Assembly (NCBI GenBank): GCA_036986275.1
Contig: BTRG01000027.1
Location: forward strand, 1 to 28,865
Direction of reading: 5' to 3'
DNA from: BTRG01 sp036986275
Lineage (GTDB): Bacteria; Pseudomonadota; Gammaproteobacteria; Acidiferrobacterales; SZUA-150
DNA length: 28,865 nt
The notes under the pieces were generated by a model. The model was not told the origin of the DNA. It ran no database searches and was given only the letters and a program-made list of their open reading frames with translations. This document shows, in pieces, positions 1-7,067 of the stretch; the stretch's first letter is position 1; every line of letters starts with the position of its first letter. Position numbers and translations under genes: made by a program.

Positions 1-37
1 CCCGGATTGCGCTGCGCTGCATCCGGGCTACTTTGCT
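1..37 (+). repeat. REP-like palindromic unit, copy 1
   Basis: The unit has arms CCCGGAT and ATCCGGG around a GC-rich centre made of tandem GCTGC words, followed by GCTACTTTGCT. It is identical over 37 bases to 170-206, and both copies are followed by AACCCGGC (directly here, after two extra bases in the second copy). Palindromes of this kind are widespread as dispersed intergenic repeats in proteobacteria. The window edge may cut the left side of the element. Confidence 0.7.
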
Positions 38-58
38 AACCCGGCCTGTAACCCGATC

Positions 59-84
59 GATGCGGTTCGTGAACTCACCGCATC
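59..84. repeat. Inverted repeat, 8-bp arms
   Basis: Arms GATGCGGT (59-66) and ACCGCATC (77-84) flank a 10-base loop that carries part of an inner palindrome, GTTC-GT-GAAC. It is not followed by a T-tract, so it does not look like a terminator. It probably belongs to the same class of small dispersed intergenic repeats as its neighbours. Confidence 0.5.
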
Positions 85-169
85 CTACGTGAATTTTGCT
101 GGGTGTTGATCTCCACCCTAACCCTCCTGTATAGACCGGGGACATAGGTGGTTCTCTATGGGTAGCGCC

Positions 170-206
170 CCCGGATTGCGCTGCGCTGCATCCGGGCTAC
201 TTTGCT
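170..206 (+). repeat. REP-like palindromic unit, copy 2
   Basis: All 37 bases are identical to the copy at 1-37. The 7-bp arms CCCGGAT/ATCCGGG can form a hairpin, and a second partial pairing, GTAGC upstream with GCTAC downstream, extends it with a short bulge. The two copies are direct repeats about 169 bases apart. Confidence 0.7.
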
Positions 207-313
207 GGAACCCGGCTGGAAACATGCCGGGATGACGAGTTGATGCCTGTATATTCTTACACTAAGTGCCATTCGGTTCAGGCTTGTTTGATATAGGTCA
301 TCCCGATAAGGTA

Positions 314-385
314 TCAATCATGATGCGTATAAAAAACTGAAAATAGATGGAAATCAAATCATACACAGACAGGGCTATGGGTTTT
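314..385 (+). repeat. Duplicated gene-start segment, copy 1
   Basis: Aligned without gaps to 2277-2348 at a constant offset of 1963, 61 of 72 bases are identical by hand count. The segment covers 33 bases upstream of the ATG at 347 and the first 13 codons. Both copies read in frame as MxIKSxTDRxMGF, and the coding differences are mild (E/D, Y/H, A/V, one silent). Confidence 0.8.
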
Positions 386-1000
386 ACGTACACCTCTTTT
401 TTGCAGCAGGGCTTGATGCTCGTCTTGCTGCTCTGGGTCTCGCAAGTGCAGGCCATCACACTGGAAACAGGTAAGGATGAGCAGGCCCGGTTGCCTTTTT
501 GGGAGGTCAGTAACAAAGACATGTCGCTGCGGCTGGTGCAGCGTCTCCCGGATCAGACGCGGGGCTTTTTCATGGCGCGAGGATTCAAACAAGAAGACGC
601 CGAGTTGATTGCGCAGAGCTGTGTTTTCCAGACGGTGTTCAGGAATCTTTCTGATCAACATATCCCAAGCCCGTTGTCTTATGATCTTGGGCAATGGCAA
701 GTGAGGGTTGGTGGTCGAACACATGCCATGAAAATGCGCGAGGCCTGGGAATCCGTCTGGAAGCAACGGGGCGCGAGTCCTGCCGCGGCACTGGCATTCA
801 ACTGGGCTTTGTTGCCCACGCAGCAAATTTATAAGTCCGGTGATTATACCTGGGGCATGTCCATCTTCGACCTGAAGCCGGGGACTATTTTTGACCTTAG
901 GCTAACTTGGGAACAACACGGAAAGACACAGAGCGCTATTATAAAGAAACTACAGTGCGCCCCGGACATCCATCCTGACCCGGAACAATTTGGAAAATAG
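347..1000 (+). CDS. Secreted or periplasmic protein of unknown function, coupled to a TlpA-like thioredoxin
   Basis: The protein has 217 residues and I do not recognise a family. Residues 11-36 look like a signal peptide: a polar start, a hydrophobic core rich in Leu and Val, and an AxA-like end VQA before ITLE. The ATG at 377 would give a more normal signal peptide, so the first ten residues may be untranslated; they come from the duplicated segment shared with the gene at 2310. The mature part has exactly two cysteines, about residues 92 and 204, which could form one disulfide. The stop is two bases before the start of the next gene, so the two are probably co-translated. A role with that thioredoxin-fold neighbour, as partner or substrate, is inference only. 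Confidence 0.75.
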   Translation: MEIKSYTDRAMGFTYTSFLQQGLMLVLLLWVSQVQAITLETGKDEQARLPFWEVSNKDMSLRLVQRLPDQTRGFFMARGFKQEDAELIAQSCVFQTVFRNLSDQHIPSPLSYDLGQWQVRVGGRTHAMKMREAWESVWKQRGASPAAALAFNWALLPTQQIYKSGDYTWGMSIFDLKPGTIFDLRLTWEQHGKTQSAIIKKLQCAPDIHPDPEQFGK

Positions 1001-1002
1001 GT

Positions 1003-1512
1003 ATGCAACGAATTATCCTGATTCTAGCGATGAGTTTGGCCGTCAATAGCGGCATGGTGATGGGCAGTCAAACCCTGTCACCCGTGGCTAAACCTTTTCC
1101 TGCACCGGATTTCAATCTCAAGGACGAAGACGGCAAGAGCTATCGGCTGTCGGATTATCGCGGCAAGGTCGTCGTGCTCAATTTTTGGGCGACCTGGTGT
1201 CCACCCTGCCGGGAGGAAATGCCATCAATGGAGCGCGCCTGGCAAAAAATAAAAGACGAGAATATTGTCATAATCGGAGTCAATGTCGGTGAGGATGAAG
1301 ACGCCATTTTTGCGTTTACCGGTCTCTATCCCGTAACGTTTCCGTTGCCCATGGATAAAGATGGCGCCGTTATCAAGCAATATCCGGTGATGGGTTTGCC
1401 AACGACTTATGTGATTAACCCGGCCGGTAAGGTCGTCTTCAGTGCCGTCGGCAGTCGTGAATGGGATGATGAAACACTGCTGGATCGGTTGCGTGCCTTG
1501 TCCAGGCCATGA
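1003..1512 (+). CDS. TlpA/ResA-like periplasmic thioredoxin-fold protein
   Basis: The product has 169 residues. The N-terminal 20 or so form a signal peptide (hydrophobic core ILILAMSLAV), so it acts outside the cytoplasm. The AhpC/TSA-Redoxin-like fold follows, with APDFNLKDEDGK and then the redox motif WATWCPPC, cysteines about 66 and 69. A cis-proline loop GLPTTYVI sits near residue 140. Proteins of this family reduce disulfides in the periplasm, for example in cytochrome c maturation or in specific partner proteins. It starts two bases after the preceding gene, whose product has a pair of cysteines and may be its client. The CPPC centre is typical of TlpA/ResA-type reductases. The exact client is unknown. 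Confidence 0.9.
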   Translation: MQRIILILAMSLAVNSGMVMGSQTLSPVAKPFPAPDFNLKDEDGKSYRLSDYRGKVVVLNFWATWCPPCREEMPSMERAWQKIKDENIVIIGVNVGEDEDAIFAFTGLYPVTFPLPMDKDGAVIKQYPVMGLPTTYVINPAGKVVFSAVGSREWDDETLLDRLRALSRP

Positions 1513-1583
1513 CCTGTGATACTGGATGGGTTGTTATGACAGGGCATCGTGAGCAATGAATCAATAGATCGGGAGATCTAATG

Positions 1584-1610
1584 AAAAAACGGCCCTGATG
1601 GGCCGTTTTC
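1584..1610. terminator. Bidirectional rho-independent terminator
   Basis: A perfect 10-bp stem, AAAACGGCCC (1586-1595) with GGGCCGTTTT (1600-1609), encloses a TGAT loop. It has an A-run on one side and a T-run on the other, so it can end transcription from the plus-strand pair at 347-1512 and from the minus-strand gene at 1634-1999. The two units converge here. Confidence 0.9.
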
Positions 1611-1633
1611 AAGTTTGCAGGTTGATCAATTTC

Positions 1634-1999
1634 TCACGCACCTACTTTGCGGCGTGTCTTTTTCACCATCTTTCTGATTTTTACTAGCTGTTGCCGTTCC
1701 CACCGTTCACCGGCCGCCAGCATCATCCTGGCCTTTTTTTCACCCAATTTCATGAGGGCCTGTTCACGCTTGCGCGCTTCGGCAAGCTGGTCTTTCAATA
1801 CGGCCATTTCGGCCTTGGCAGCACTCTTGGTGAGCTTGATCTCTATGCGTGCTCCTTTGGTGGCTGCCTGAAGCGCTTCTTTGGTTGCCTTCAGATCCGT
1901 CTTTAGTCGAGCGATTAAAGCACTGCGTTTACTGGCAGCGGCCTTGCGGTTGGTGGCGGGAGATTTCTTTTTAGCAGCTTTCTTTCTGGCAGTGGCCAT
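1634..1999 (-). CDS. Small basic histone-H1-like protein with a coiled coil
   Basis: The product has 121 residues from the ATG at 1999, chosen because GGAGG lies eight bases upstream. The frame is open further upstream from a GTG at 2137, but that region looks non-coding. The first 30 residues are almost only Ala, Lys, Arg and Ser (ATARKKAAKKKS), like the lysine-rich tails of histone-H1-like or AlgP-like bacterial proteins. Residues about 30-95 are Ala/Lys/Glu-rich and likely form a long helix or coiled coil. The C-terminus is again basic (RKMVKKTRRKVGA). Binding to DNA or RNA is plausible from composition alone; no enzymatic motif is visible. It stands alone, converging on the shared terminator. 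Confidence 0.75.
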   Translation of the reverse strand: MATARKKAAKKKSPATNRKAAASKRSALIARLKTDLKATKEALQAATKGARIEIKLTKSAAKAEMAVLKDQLAEARKREQALMKLGEKKARMMLAAGERWERQQLVKIRKMVKKTRRKVGA

Positions 2000-2276
2000 G
2001 TCGGTATCCTCCTCTGATTGTCCATGAATTATCTCAACAGTATGAATAGTAAATAGGATATTCAACGACAGGTCAATCAATACCTTCAATATTTTATTGT
2101 TCTCTCCCCACCTGTTCCCGGTTGTAACTGCTGTCACTCAGTGCTTGGTGATAGGGAACATCGCAAGTTCTAATCTCTGGTGATGCCCATAAATAAGTAC
2201 ATCTATGTCGTTGGCATGAATGGCGCACAGGGCGCAAAAGTGTCAGACTCGTTAGATACAAGTCCTTCATCCAGGT

Positions 2277-2348
2277 TCAACCATGATACGTCTAACAGGC
2301 TGAAAATAGATGGACATAAAATCACACACAGACAGGGTGATGGGTTTT
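2277..2348 (+). repeat. Duplicated gene-start segment, copy 2
   Basis: This is the partner of 314-385, with 61 of 72 bases identical and no indels. Here the coding part runs straight into a helix-rich domain, so the segment looks native to this gene. The copy at 314 looks like the derived one, though direction cannot be proven from one genome. Confidence 0.8.
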
Positions 2349-2636
2349 GTAAGGGGCGGTAATTACCATGCGGCCTTAAACATCGCATTGTCCGGCTTGA
2401 ATGCATGCCGGAAGAATAACGATCAAGCCGGTGTCGACAGGTGTCTAAGCCTGATCAAGGGCGTTACAGTACTGCTGGCGCAGGAATATGGCAGCAAGGA
2501 AACTCTGGTCCAAAGAAAGAACAAAGAAACAAGCTGCCTGATTTGCGGTGCTTCGGGAGATATGGCCATAGTGTTGTCAGAGGCACATGATGCAATATGT
2601 GGCCAATGTGCGGCAGCCACCCAAAACAGACAGTGA
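2310..2636 (+). CDS. Small protein with TPR-like helices and a ClpX-type C4 zinc finger
   Basis: The product has 108 residues. Residues about 6-60 form two or three amphipathic helices with a TPR-like pattern (FVRGGNYHAALNIALSGLN). Residues about 76-101 hold two CxxC pairs, CLIC and CGQC, separated by 17 residues, with a following GASG. This spacing and layout resemble the N-terminal zinc-binding domain of ClpX (CxxCGxS...ICxxC), which binds adaptors and substrates. There is no AAA+ domain. The start at 2310 lies inside the 72-bp segment shared with the gene at 347; the ATG at 2340 would cut into the first helix. A role as a protease adaptor or protein-binding module is inference. Confidence 0.7.
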   Translation: MDIKSHTDRVMGFVRGGNYHAALNIALSGLNACRKNNDQAGVDRCLSLIKGVTVLLAQEYGSKETLVQRKNKETSCLICGASGDMAIVLSEAHDAICGQCAAATQNRQ

Positions 2637-2839
2637 CTAAAATGGGACCGTGTCCTCCAGGGGGTGCCAGGGTGGCCCGGTGTCAGGTGTTTCGTCAGAC
2701 GTCTGTCTGTAGAAATACTTTGCTGTTGCGGGGGCGACGGCTATTTTCCTGATCCAAAGTAGTGGTATTCTTTGCAGTCTGTCTTGATTGCGCCGGGTGT
2801 GAGTCACGTATAAAACTCAACAACTATAAATAAAAAGAT

Positions 2840-4477
2840 ATGATTATCGAACATGTTACAACAAGTCCGTTTCCCGATCAGAAACCGGGCACCTCCGGGT
2901 TGAGAAAGAAGACGGCTGTTTTTCAACAACCCCATTACCTGGAAAATTTTATACAGTGCGCGCTCACTGCCTTACTGAGTGCGCGCGGCGGCGTGTTGGT
3001 GGTCGGCGGCGATGGGCGTTTCTACAATCGCACCGCCATACAAACGATCGCTCGTATGGCGGCTGCCCATGGCGTGACCCGTCTGCTCATCGGTCAGGGC
3101 GGGCTGTTGTCTACGCCGGCCGTGTCGGCATTAATCCGTAAACACAAGGCCCAGGGCGGCATTGTGCTCTCGGCCAGCCATAACCCGGGTGGTCCGGAGG
3201 GTGACTTCGGCATCAAAGTGAATATCAGCAATGGCGGTCCGGCGCCGGAATCCCTGACTCAGGAAATCTATCGTCTCAGCGGCGAGATTGAACAGTATGC
3301 GACTATAGCGTCCGATGATCTTGACCTGGATGTGATGGGGTCCTTGCAATTGGGTGAGATGCAAGTGGATATTATTGACGCCGTCAGTCAATACGCCGAT
3401 TTGATGGAGCATTTATTTGACTTCGGCCTGATTCGATCATTGTTTGATAGCGGTTTGTTTCACATGGCCTTTGATGCCATGCATGCGGTGACCGGGCCCT
3501 ATGCCAGGGAGATACTGGAACATCGGCTGGGAGCCCCGGGGGACACCATTCTCAATGGTGAACCCAGGGAGGATTTTGGTGGCCTGCATCCTGACCCGAA
3601 TCTGGTGCATGCCCGGGAGCTGGTGGAGCGGGTGAATCGACCCGGTCAGGGGCTGGACTTTGGTGCGGCATCCGATGGAGATGGCGACCGCAACATGATT
3701 TTGGGTCGCGATATGTTTGTCAATCCCAGCGACAGCCTTGCCGTACTGACAGCCAATGCGCACCTTCTGCCCGGATACCGAAACGGCATCGTCGGTGTCG
3801 CACGTTCCATGCCCACCAGCATGGCGGTTGACCGGGTGGCCAGGCAGTTAGGTGTTGACTGTTATGAGACGCCGACAGGCTGGAAGTTCTTTGGCAATCT
3901 GCTGGATCAGAACATGATCTCCTTGTGCGGTGAAGAGAGCTTTGGCACCGGCTCGGACCACGTGCGGGAAAAGGATGGTTTATGGGCGGTGTTGTTCTGG
4001 TTAAACCTCATCGCCGTCAAGAAACAATCTGTCGCCGAGATTATGCGCAAGCATTGGTCGATTTTTGGACGCAACTACTATTCACGCCACGATTATGAAG
4101 GCATGGCAACTGAGCCCGCGGGGGAATTAATGAATCGGTTACGTAGCAAGCAGGCGCAATGGGTGGGTCAGGTGCTGCATGGGCGCCAGGTTACAAAATG
4201 TGATGATTTCAGCTATGAAGACCCCACTGATGGTAGTGTTAGTGAGCACCAGGGAATACGCGTGCTTTTTGGAGATGATGCTCGTATAGTATTTCGTCTA
4301 TCTGGTACCGGCACTGAAGGTGCGACGTTACGAGTGTATTATGAACAGTATGTTCCGACCTCGGGAAACCTGGACCAGGATCCCCAGGCAGTGCTGCAAC
4401 ACTTGTTTGAGATAGCGGAAAACATTGCAGGTATTAAGCGTCTGACCGGCCGGGAAAGGCCAGATGTCATTACTTAA
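2840..4477 (+). CDS. pgm: Phosphoglucomutase (alpha-D-glucose 1,6-phosphomutase)
   Basis: The enzyme interconverts glucose-6-phosphate and glucose-1-phosphate in the cytoplasm, feeding and draining the glycogen pathway encoded downstream. The 545-residue length and the GTSGLRKK opening fit the PGM1-like branch (the eukaryotic, cyanobacterial and Agrobacterium type). The phosphoserine loop SASHNPGGP has Ser at about 113; the metal loop DGDGDRN has Asp at about 279, 281 and 283; the sugar loop GEESFGTGSDH is near 364; and the phosphate-binding loop RLSGTGTEGATLR is near 500. All key residues are present. It is first in a pgm-glgP pair, 32 bases apart. A weak promoter may lie upstream (TTGATT at 2784, TATAAA at 2809, spacing 19). 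The ribosome site is weak (AAAAAG). Confidence 0.95.
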   Translation: MIIEHVTTSPFPDQKPGTSGLRKKTAVFQQPHYLENFIQCALTALLSARGGVLVVGGDGRFYNRTAIQTIARMAAAHGVTRLLIGQGGLLSTPAVSALIRKHKAQGGIVLSASHNPGGPEGDFGIKVNISNGGPAPESLTQEIYRLSGEIEQYATIASDDLDLDVMGSLQLGEMQVDIIDAVSQYADLMEHLFDFGLIRSLFDSGLFHMAFDAMHAVTGPYAREILEHRLGAPGDTILNGEPREDFGGLHPDPNLVHARELVERVNRPGQGLDFGAASDGDGDRNMILGRDMFVNPSDSLAVLTANAHLLPGYRNGIVGVARSMPTSMAVDRVARQLGVDCYETPTGWKFFGNLLDQNMISLCGEESFGTGSDHVREKDGLWAVLFWLNLIAVKKQSVAEIMRKHWSIFGRNYYSRHDYEGMATEPAGELMNRLRSKQAQWVGQVLHGRQVTKCDDFSYEDPTDGSVSEHQGIRVLFGDDARIVFRLSGTGTEGATLRVYYEQYVPTSGNLDQDPQAVLQHLFEIAENIAGIKRLTGRERPDVIT

Positions 4478-4509
4478 CGACGTAGTTAACCAATAATAAG
4501 TCATGTGAT

Positions 4510-7059
4510 ATGAGCGGCAAGATATACACTGTTGAAGTACAACCGGTGATTCCGGAGAAGCTGGCAGGGATAGAAACTCTGGCCAACGATTTGCTCTACA
4601 GCTGGGATCGCAGGGTACGTGGTCTGTTTTATCGTCTTGATAAAAAACTCTGGGAGCAATGCAATCATAATCCCAAGGTATTCCTGAGACGGGCCAGCCA
4701 GGAGGTGCTGGATCTGGCGGCTGATGACCAGGCCTTCATGGAAGAATACAAACGGGTAATTTCGGTATACGAGTCCTATCACCAAAATGTCCTTCACGCC
4801 AGCGTTAAGAACAGCATTGATGCGGACAAAGATCTGATCGCCTATTTCTGTGCGGAGTTTGGTTTTCACGAGAGTTTTCCCATTTACTCAGGCGGCCTCG
4901 GCATACTTGCCGGCGATCACTGTAAAGCCGCCAGTGACCTGGGTCTGCCCTTTGTCGCCGTGGGCCTGCTCTATCGGCAGGGGTACTTTACACAGACAAT
5001 AGACGGCGCCGGCCAACAAATGGCTCACTATCACTCCGTGGATTTTGGTGATCTCATGGTGCATCCCGCCACGACAGATACGGGTCAGGAAGTCACCGTC
5101 ACGGTCAGTATTGAGGATCGGGATGTGGTGGCCAAGGTGTGGGAAGCCAAGGCTGGTCATATCAATCTATATCTACTGGATACCGACCTGGCGGAAAATA
5201 AAGAACAGGATCGTTCTATTACGTTTCAATTATACGGCGGTGACAAACATACGCGTATCCAGCAGGAGATTGTACTGGGAATAGGTGGCGTTTATGCTTT
5301 ACGTGCTCTGGGTATCTCACCGACTGCCTGGCATATCAATGAAGGGCATGCGGCTTTCCAGATTATTGAGCGTTGTCGTGAAGAAATACAGAAAGGTCTG
5401 ACTCTCAACGCAGCACTCGAGTTGGTGGCCGCCGGCACGGTATTTACAACGCACACACCTGTTGCCGCCGGTCACGATATATTCGAGCAGCAAGAAGTGG
5501 CGCACTATTTGTCGCGTTATTTTGCGGATATCAATATTGATCCAAATGAACTTCTCAAGCTGGGGTGTTCAGCAAACGGGGATCATGAATTCAATATGAC
5601 TGCCTTGGCGCTGCGAGGCTCGCGTTTCCATAATGGTGTCAGTCGTATTCATGGCCGTGTGGCTTCACAAATGGAGTCTTATGTATGGCCACAAATCCCT
5701 TATGAAGAAAATCCCATGGGTTATGTAACTAACGGTGTGCACGTTCCCACTTTCCTGGCAAGGGCGTGGATGAATCTGTTTGACGTGCGTTTTCGTAACT
5801 GGCGTACCGCCTTGACCAATCAGGAATATTGGGAGCGTGTTGATTCCATACCTGATCATCATTTCTGGTCTTTACGCCAGGAATTGAAGGCGCGCATGTT
5901 GGAGGAAGTCAATCAATGTATCGTCAAGCGCTTTAGCCGGGAAGGTTATAGCAAGGCCATGACCAGCCGCATCTGTCGTTATACTTCGCAGCCTGAGAGC
6001 AATGTGCTCGTATTGGGATTTGCCCGTCGCTTTGCCACGTATAAACGTGCAACATTATTGTTCAATGATCTCGAGCGTTTTGCCCGCCTGCTCAATGATC
6101 CTGATCGGCCTGTATTGCTGGTATTTGCCGGTAAGGCCCATCCCAATGACGTGCCTGGGCAACAACTCATTCAGGCCATACATGATTATTCATTGCGACC
6201 AGAGTTTATCGGCAAGATACATCTGCTGGAAGGGTATGATATGTCGCTGGCCCGCAAGCTGGTGACTGGTGTGGATGTATGGATCAATACGCCGGAGCAT
6301 CCCCTGGAAGCCAGTGGCACCTCTGGTCAGAAGGCGGCCATAAACGGTGTCATCAACCTCAGTGTGCTCGACGGTTGGTGGGGAGAAGGTTATGACGGCG
6401 AGAATGGTTGGGCCATTTATCCCCATACGCGGCAGAAAGATGCCGGTCAGCGTGACAGGGAAGAGGCCAATGACTTGTTGGCGCTGTTGGAAAATGAAAT
6501 CGTGCCGGACTTTTATGATCGTGGCACTCAGGGATACTCTACGGTTTGGGTGAAACGTTCCAAGGCCTCCATGAAGTCCTGTATTCCACGGTTTAGTTCA
6601 CAGCGTATGGTGGTGGATTACGTCAAGAAATATTATGGGCCGGCTTCCGCACAATATGCCCTTCTTGCGGCAGATGAACGTCGTCCGGCACAGGAGTTGG
6701 CGGCCTGGAAAGAGAAAGTCAGGGCCTGCTGGGCAGGTGTTAAGCTGCGCCGAGTCGGAAATGTAAAGAAAACCATACGTTCGGGCACGACGTTACCTAT
6801 CCGCATTGGTATCAAGCTTAACGGTTTATCGACGGATGACATTACCGTGGAATGTTTGTTAGGCGAGAAAACGAATGGGAAGTTCCGGACACTGGGGCAA
6901 CAGCTGTTTGAATTTGTAGAGATGAGGGGTAAGGAGCATATCTATGAGCTTCATCTTACCCCGGCTACATCAGGACTGAATACCTATAAGTTGCGCGCCT
7001 TCCCCTGCCATGAATTACTCAGTCATCCTCTGGAGACCGGTTGTATCTACTGGGTATAA
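4510..7059 (+). CDS. glgP: Glycogen (alpha-glucan) phosphorylase
   Basis: The enzyme releases glucose-1-phosphate from the non-reducing ends of glycogen using phosphate and pyridoxal phosphate. The 849-residue product starts with a DUF3417-type N-terminal domain (about 1-110, with YSWDRRVRGLF) and continues with the phosphorylase core (AEFGFHESFPIYSGGLGILAG; WHINEGHAAF). The PLP lysine is K608 in EASGTSGQKAAING, where this family branch has Gln in place of the Met of classical GlgP. The layout is that of the shorter, distant bacterial phosphorylase class rather than E. coli GlgP. It follows pgm, which handles its product, and converges with malQ with only eight bases between the stops. I see no terminator hairpin there. 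Confidence 0.95.
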   Translation: MSGKIYTVEVQPVIPEKLAGIETLANDLLYSWDRRVRGLFYRLDKKLWEQCNHNPKVFLRRASQEVLDLAADDQAFMEEYKRVISVYESYHQNVLHASVKNSIDADKDLIAYFCAEFGFHESFPIYSGGLGILAGDHCKAASDLGLPFVAVGLLYRQGYFTQTIDGAGQQMAHYHSVDFGDLMVHPATTDTGQEVTVTVSIEDRDVVAKVWEAKAGHINLYLLDTDLAENKEQDRSITFQLYGGDKHTRIQQEIVLGIGGVYALRALGISPTAWHINEGHAAFQIIERCREEIQKGLTLNAALELVAAGTVFTTHTPVAAGHDIFEQQEVAHYLSRYFADINIDPNELLKLGCSANGDHEFNMTALALRGSRFHNGVSRIHGRVASQMESYVWPQIPYEENPMGYVTNGVHVPTFLARAWMNLFDVRFRNWRTALTNQEYWERVDSIPDHHFWSLRQELKARMLEEVNQCIVKRFSREGYSKAMTSRICRYTSQPESNVLVLGFARRFATYKRATLLFNDLERFARLLNDPDRPVLLVFAGKAHPNDVPGQQLIQAIHDYSLRPEFIGKIHLLEGYDMSLARKLVTGVDVWINTPEHPLEASGTSGQKAAINGVINLSVLDGWWGEGYDGENGWAIYPHTRQKDAGQRDREEANDLLALLENEIVPDFYDRGTQGYSTVWVKRSKASMKSCIPRFSSQRMVVDYVKKYYGPASAQYALLAADERRPAQELAAWKEKVRACWAGVKLRRVGNVKKTIRSGTTLPIRIGIKLNGLSTDDITVECLLGEKTNGKFRTLGQQLFEFVEMRGKEHIYELHLTPATSGLNTYKLRAFPCHELLSHPLETGCIYWV

Positions 7060-7067
7060 CCTGTCTC

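Larger units (their letters stand above)
1..346. other. Non-coding repeat-rich region at the left edge
   Basis: No convincing gene lies here. The stretch contains two identical 37-bp palindromic units (1-37 and 170-206), a separate 26-bp inverted repeat (59-84), a short sequence resembling an insertion-sequence end (128-151), and from 314 onward the duplicated leader shared with the gene at 2310. No clear -35/-10 pair could be assigned for the gene at 347. The mosaic of small repeats is typical of an intergenic region that has received several small elements. Confidence 0.6.
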
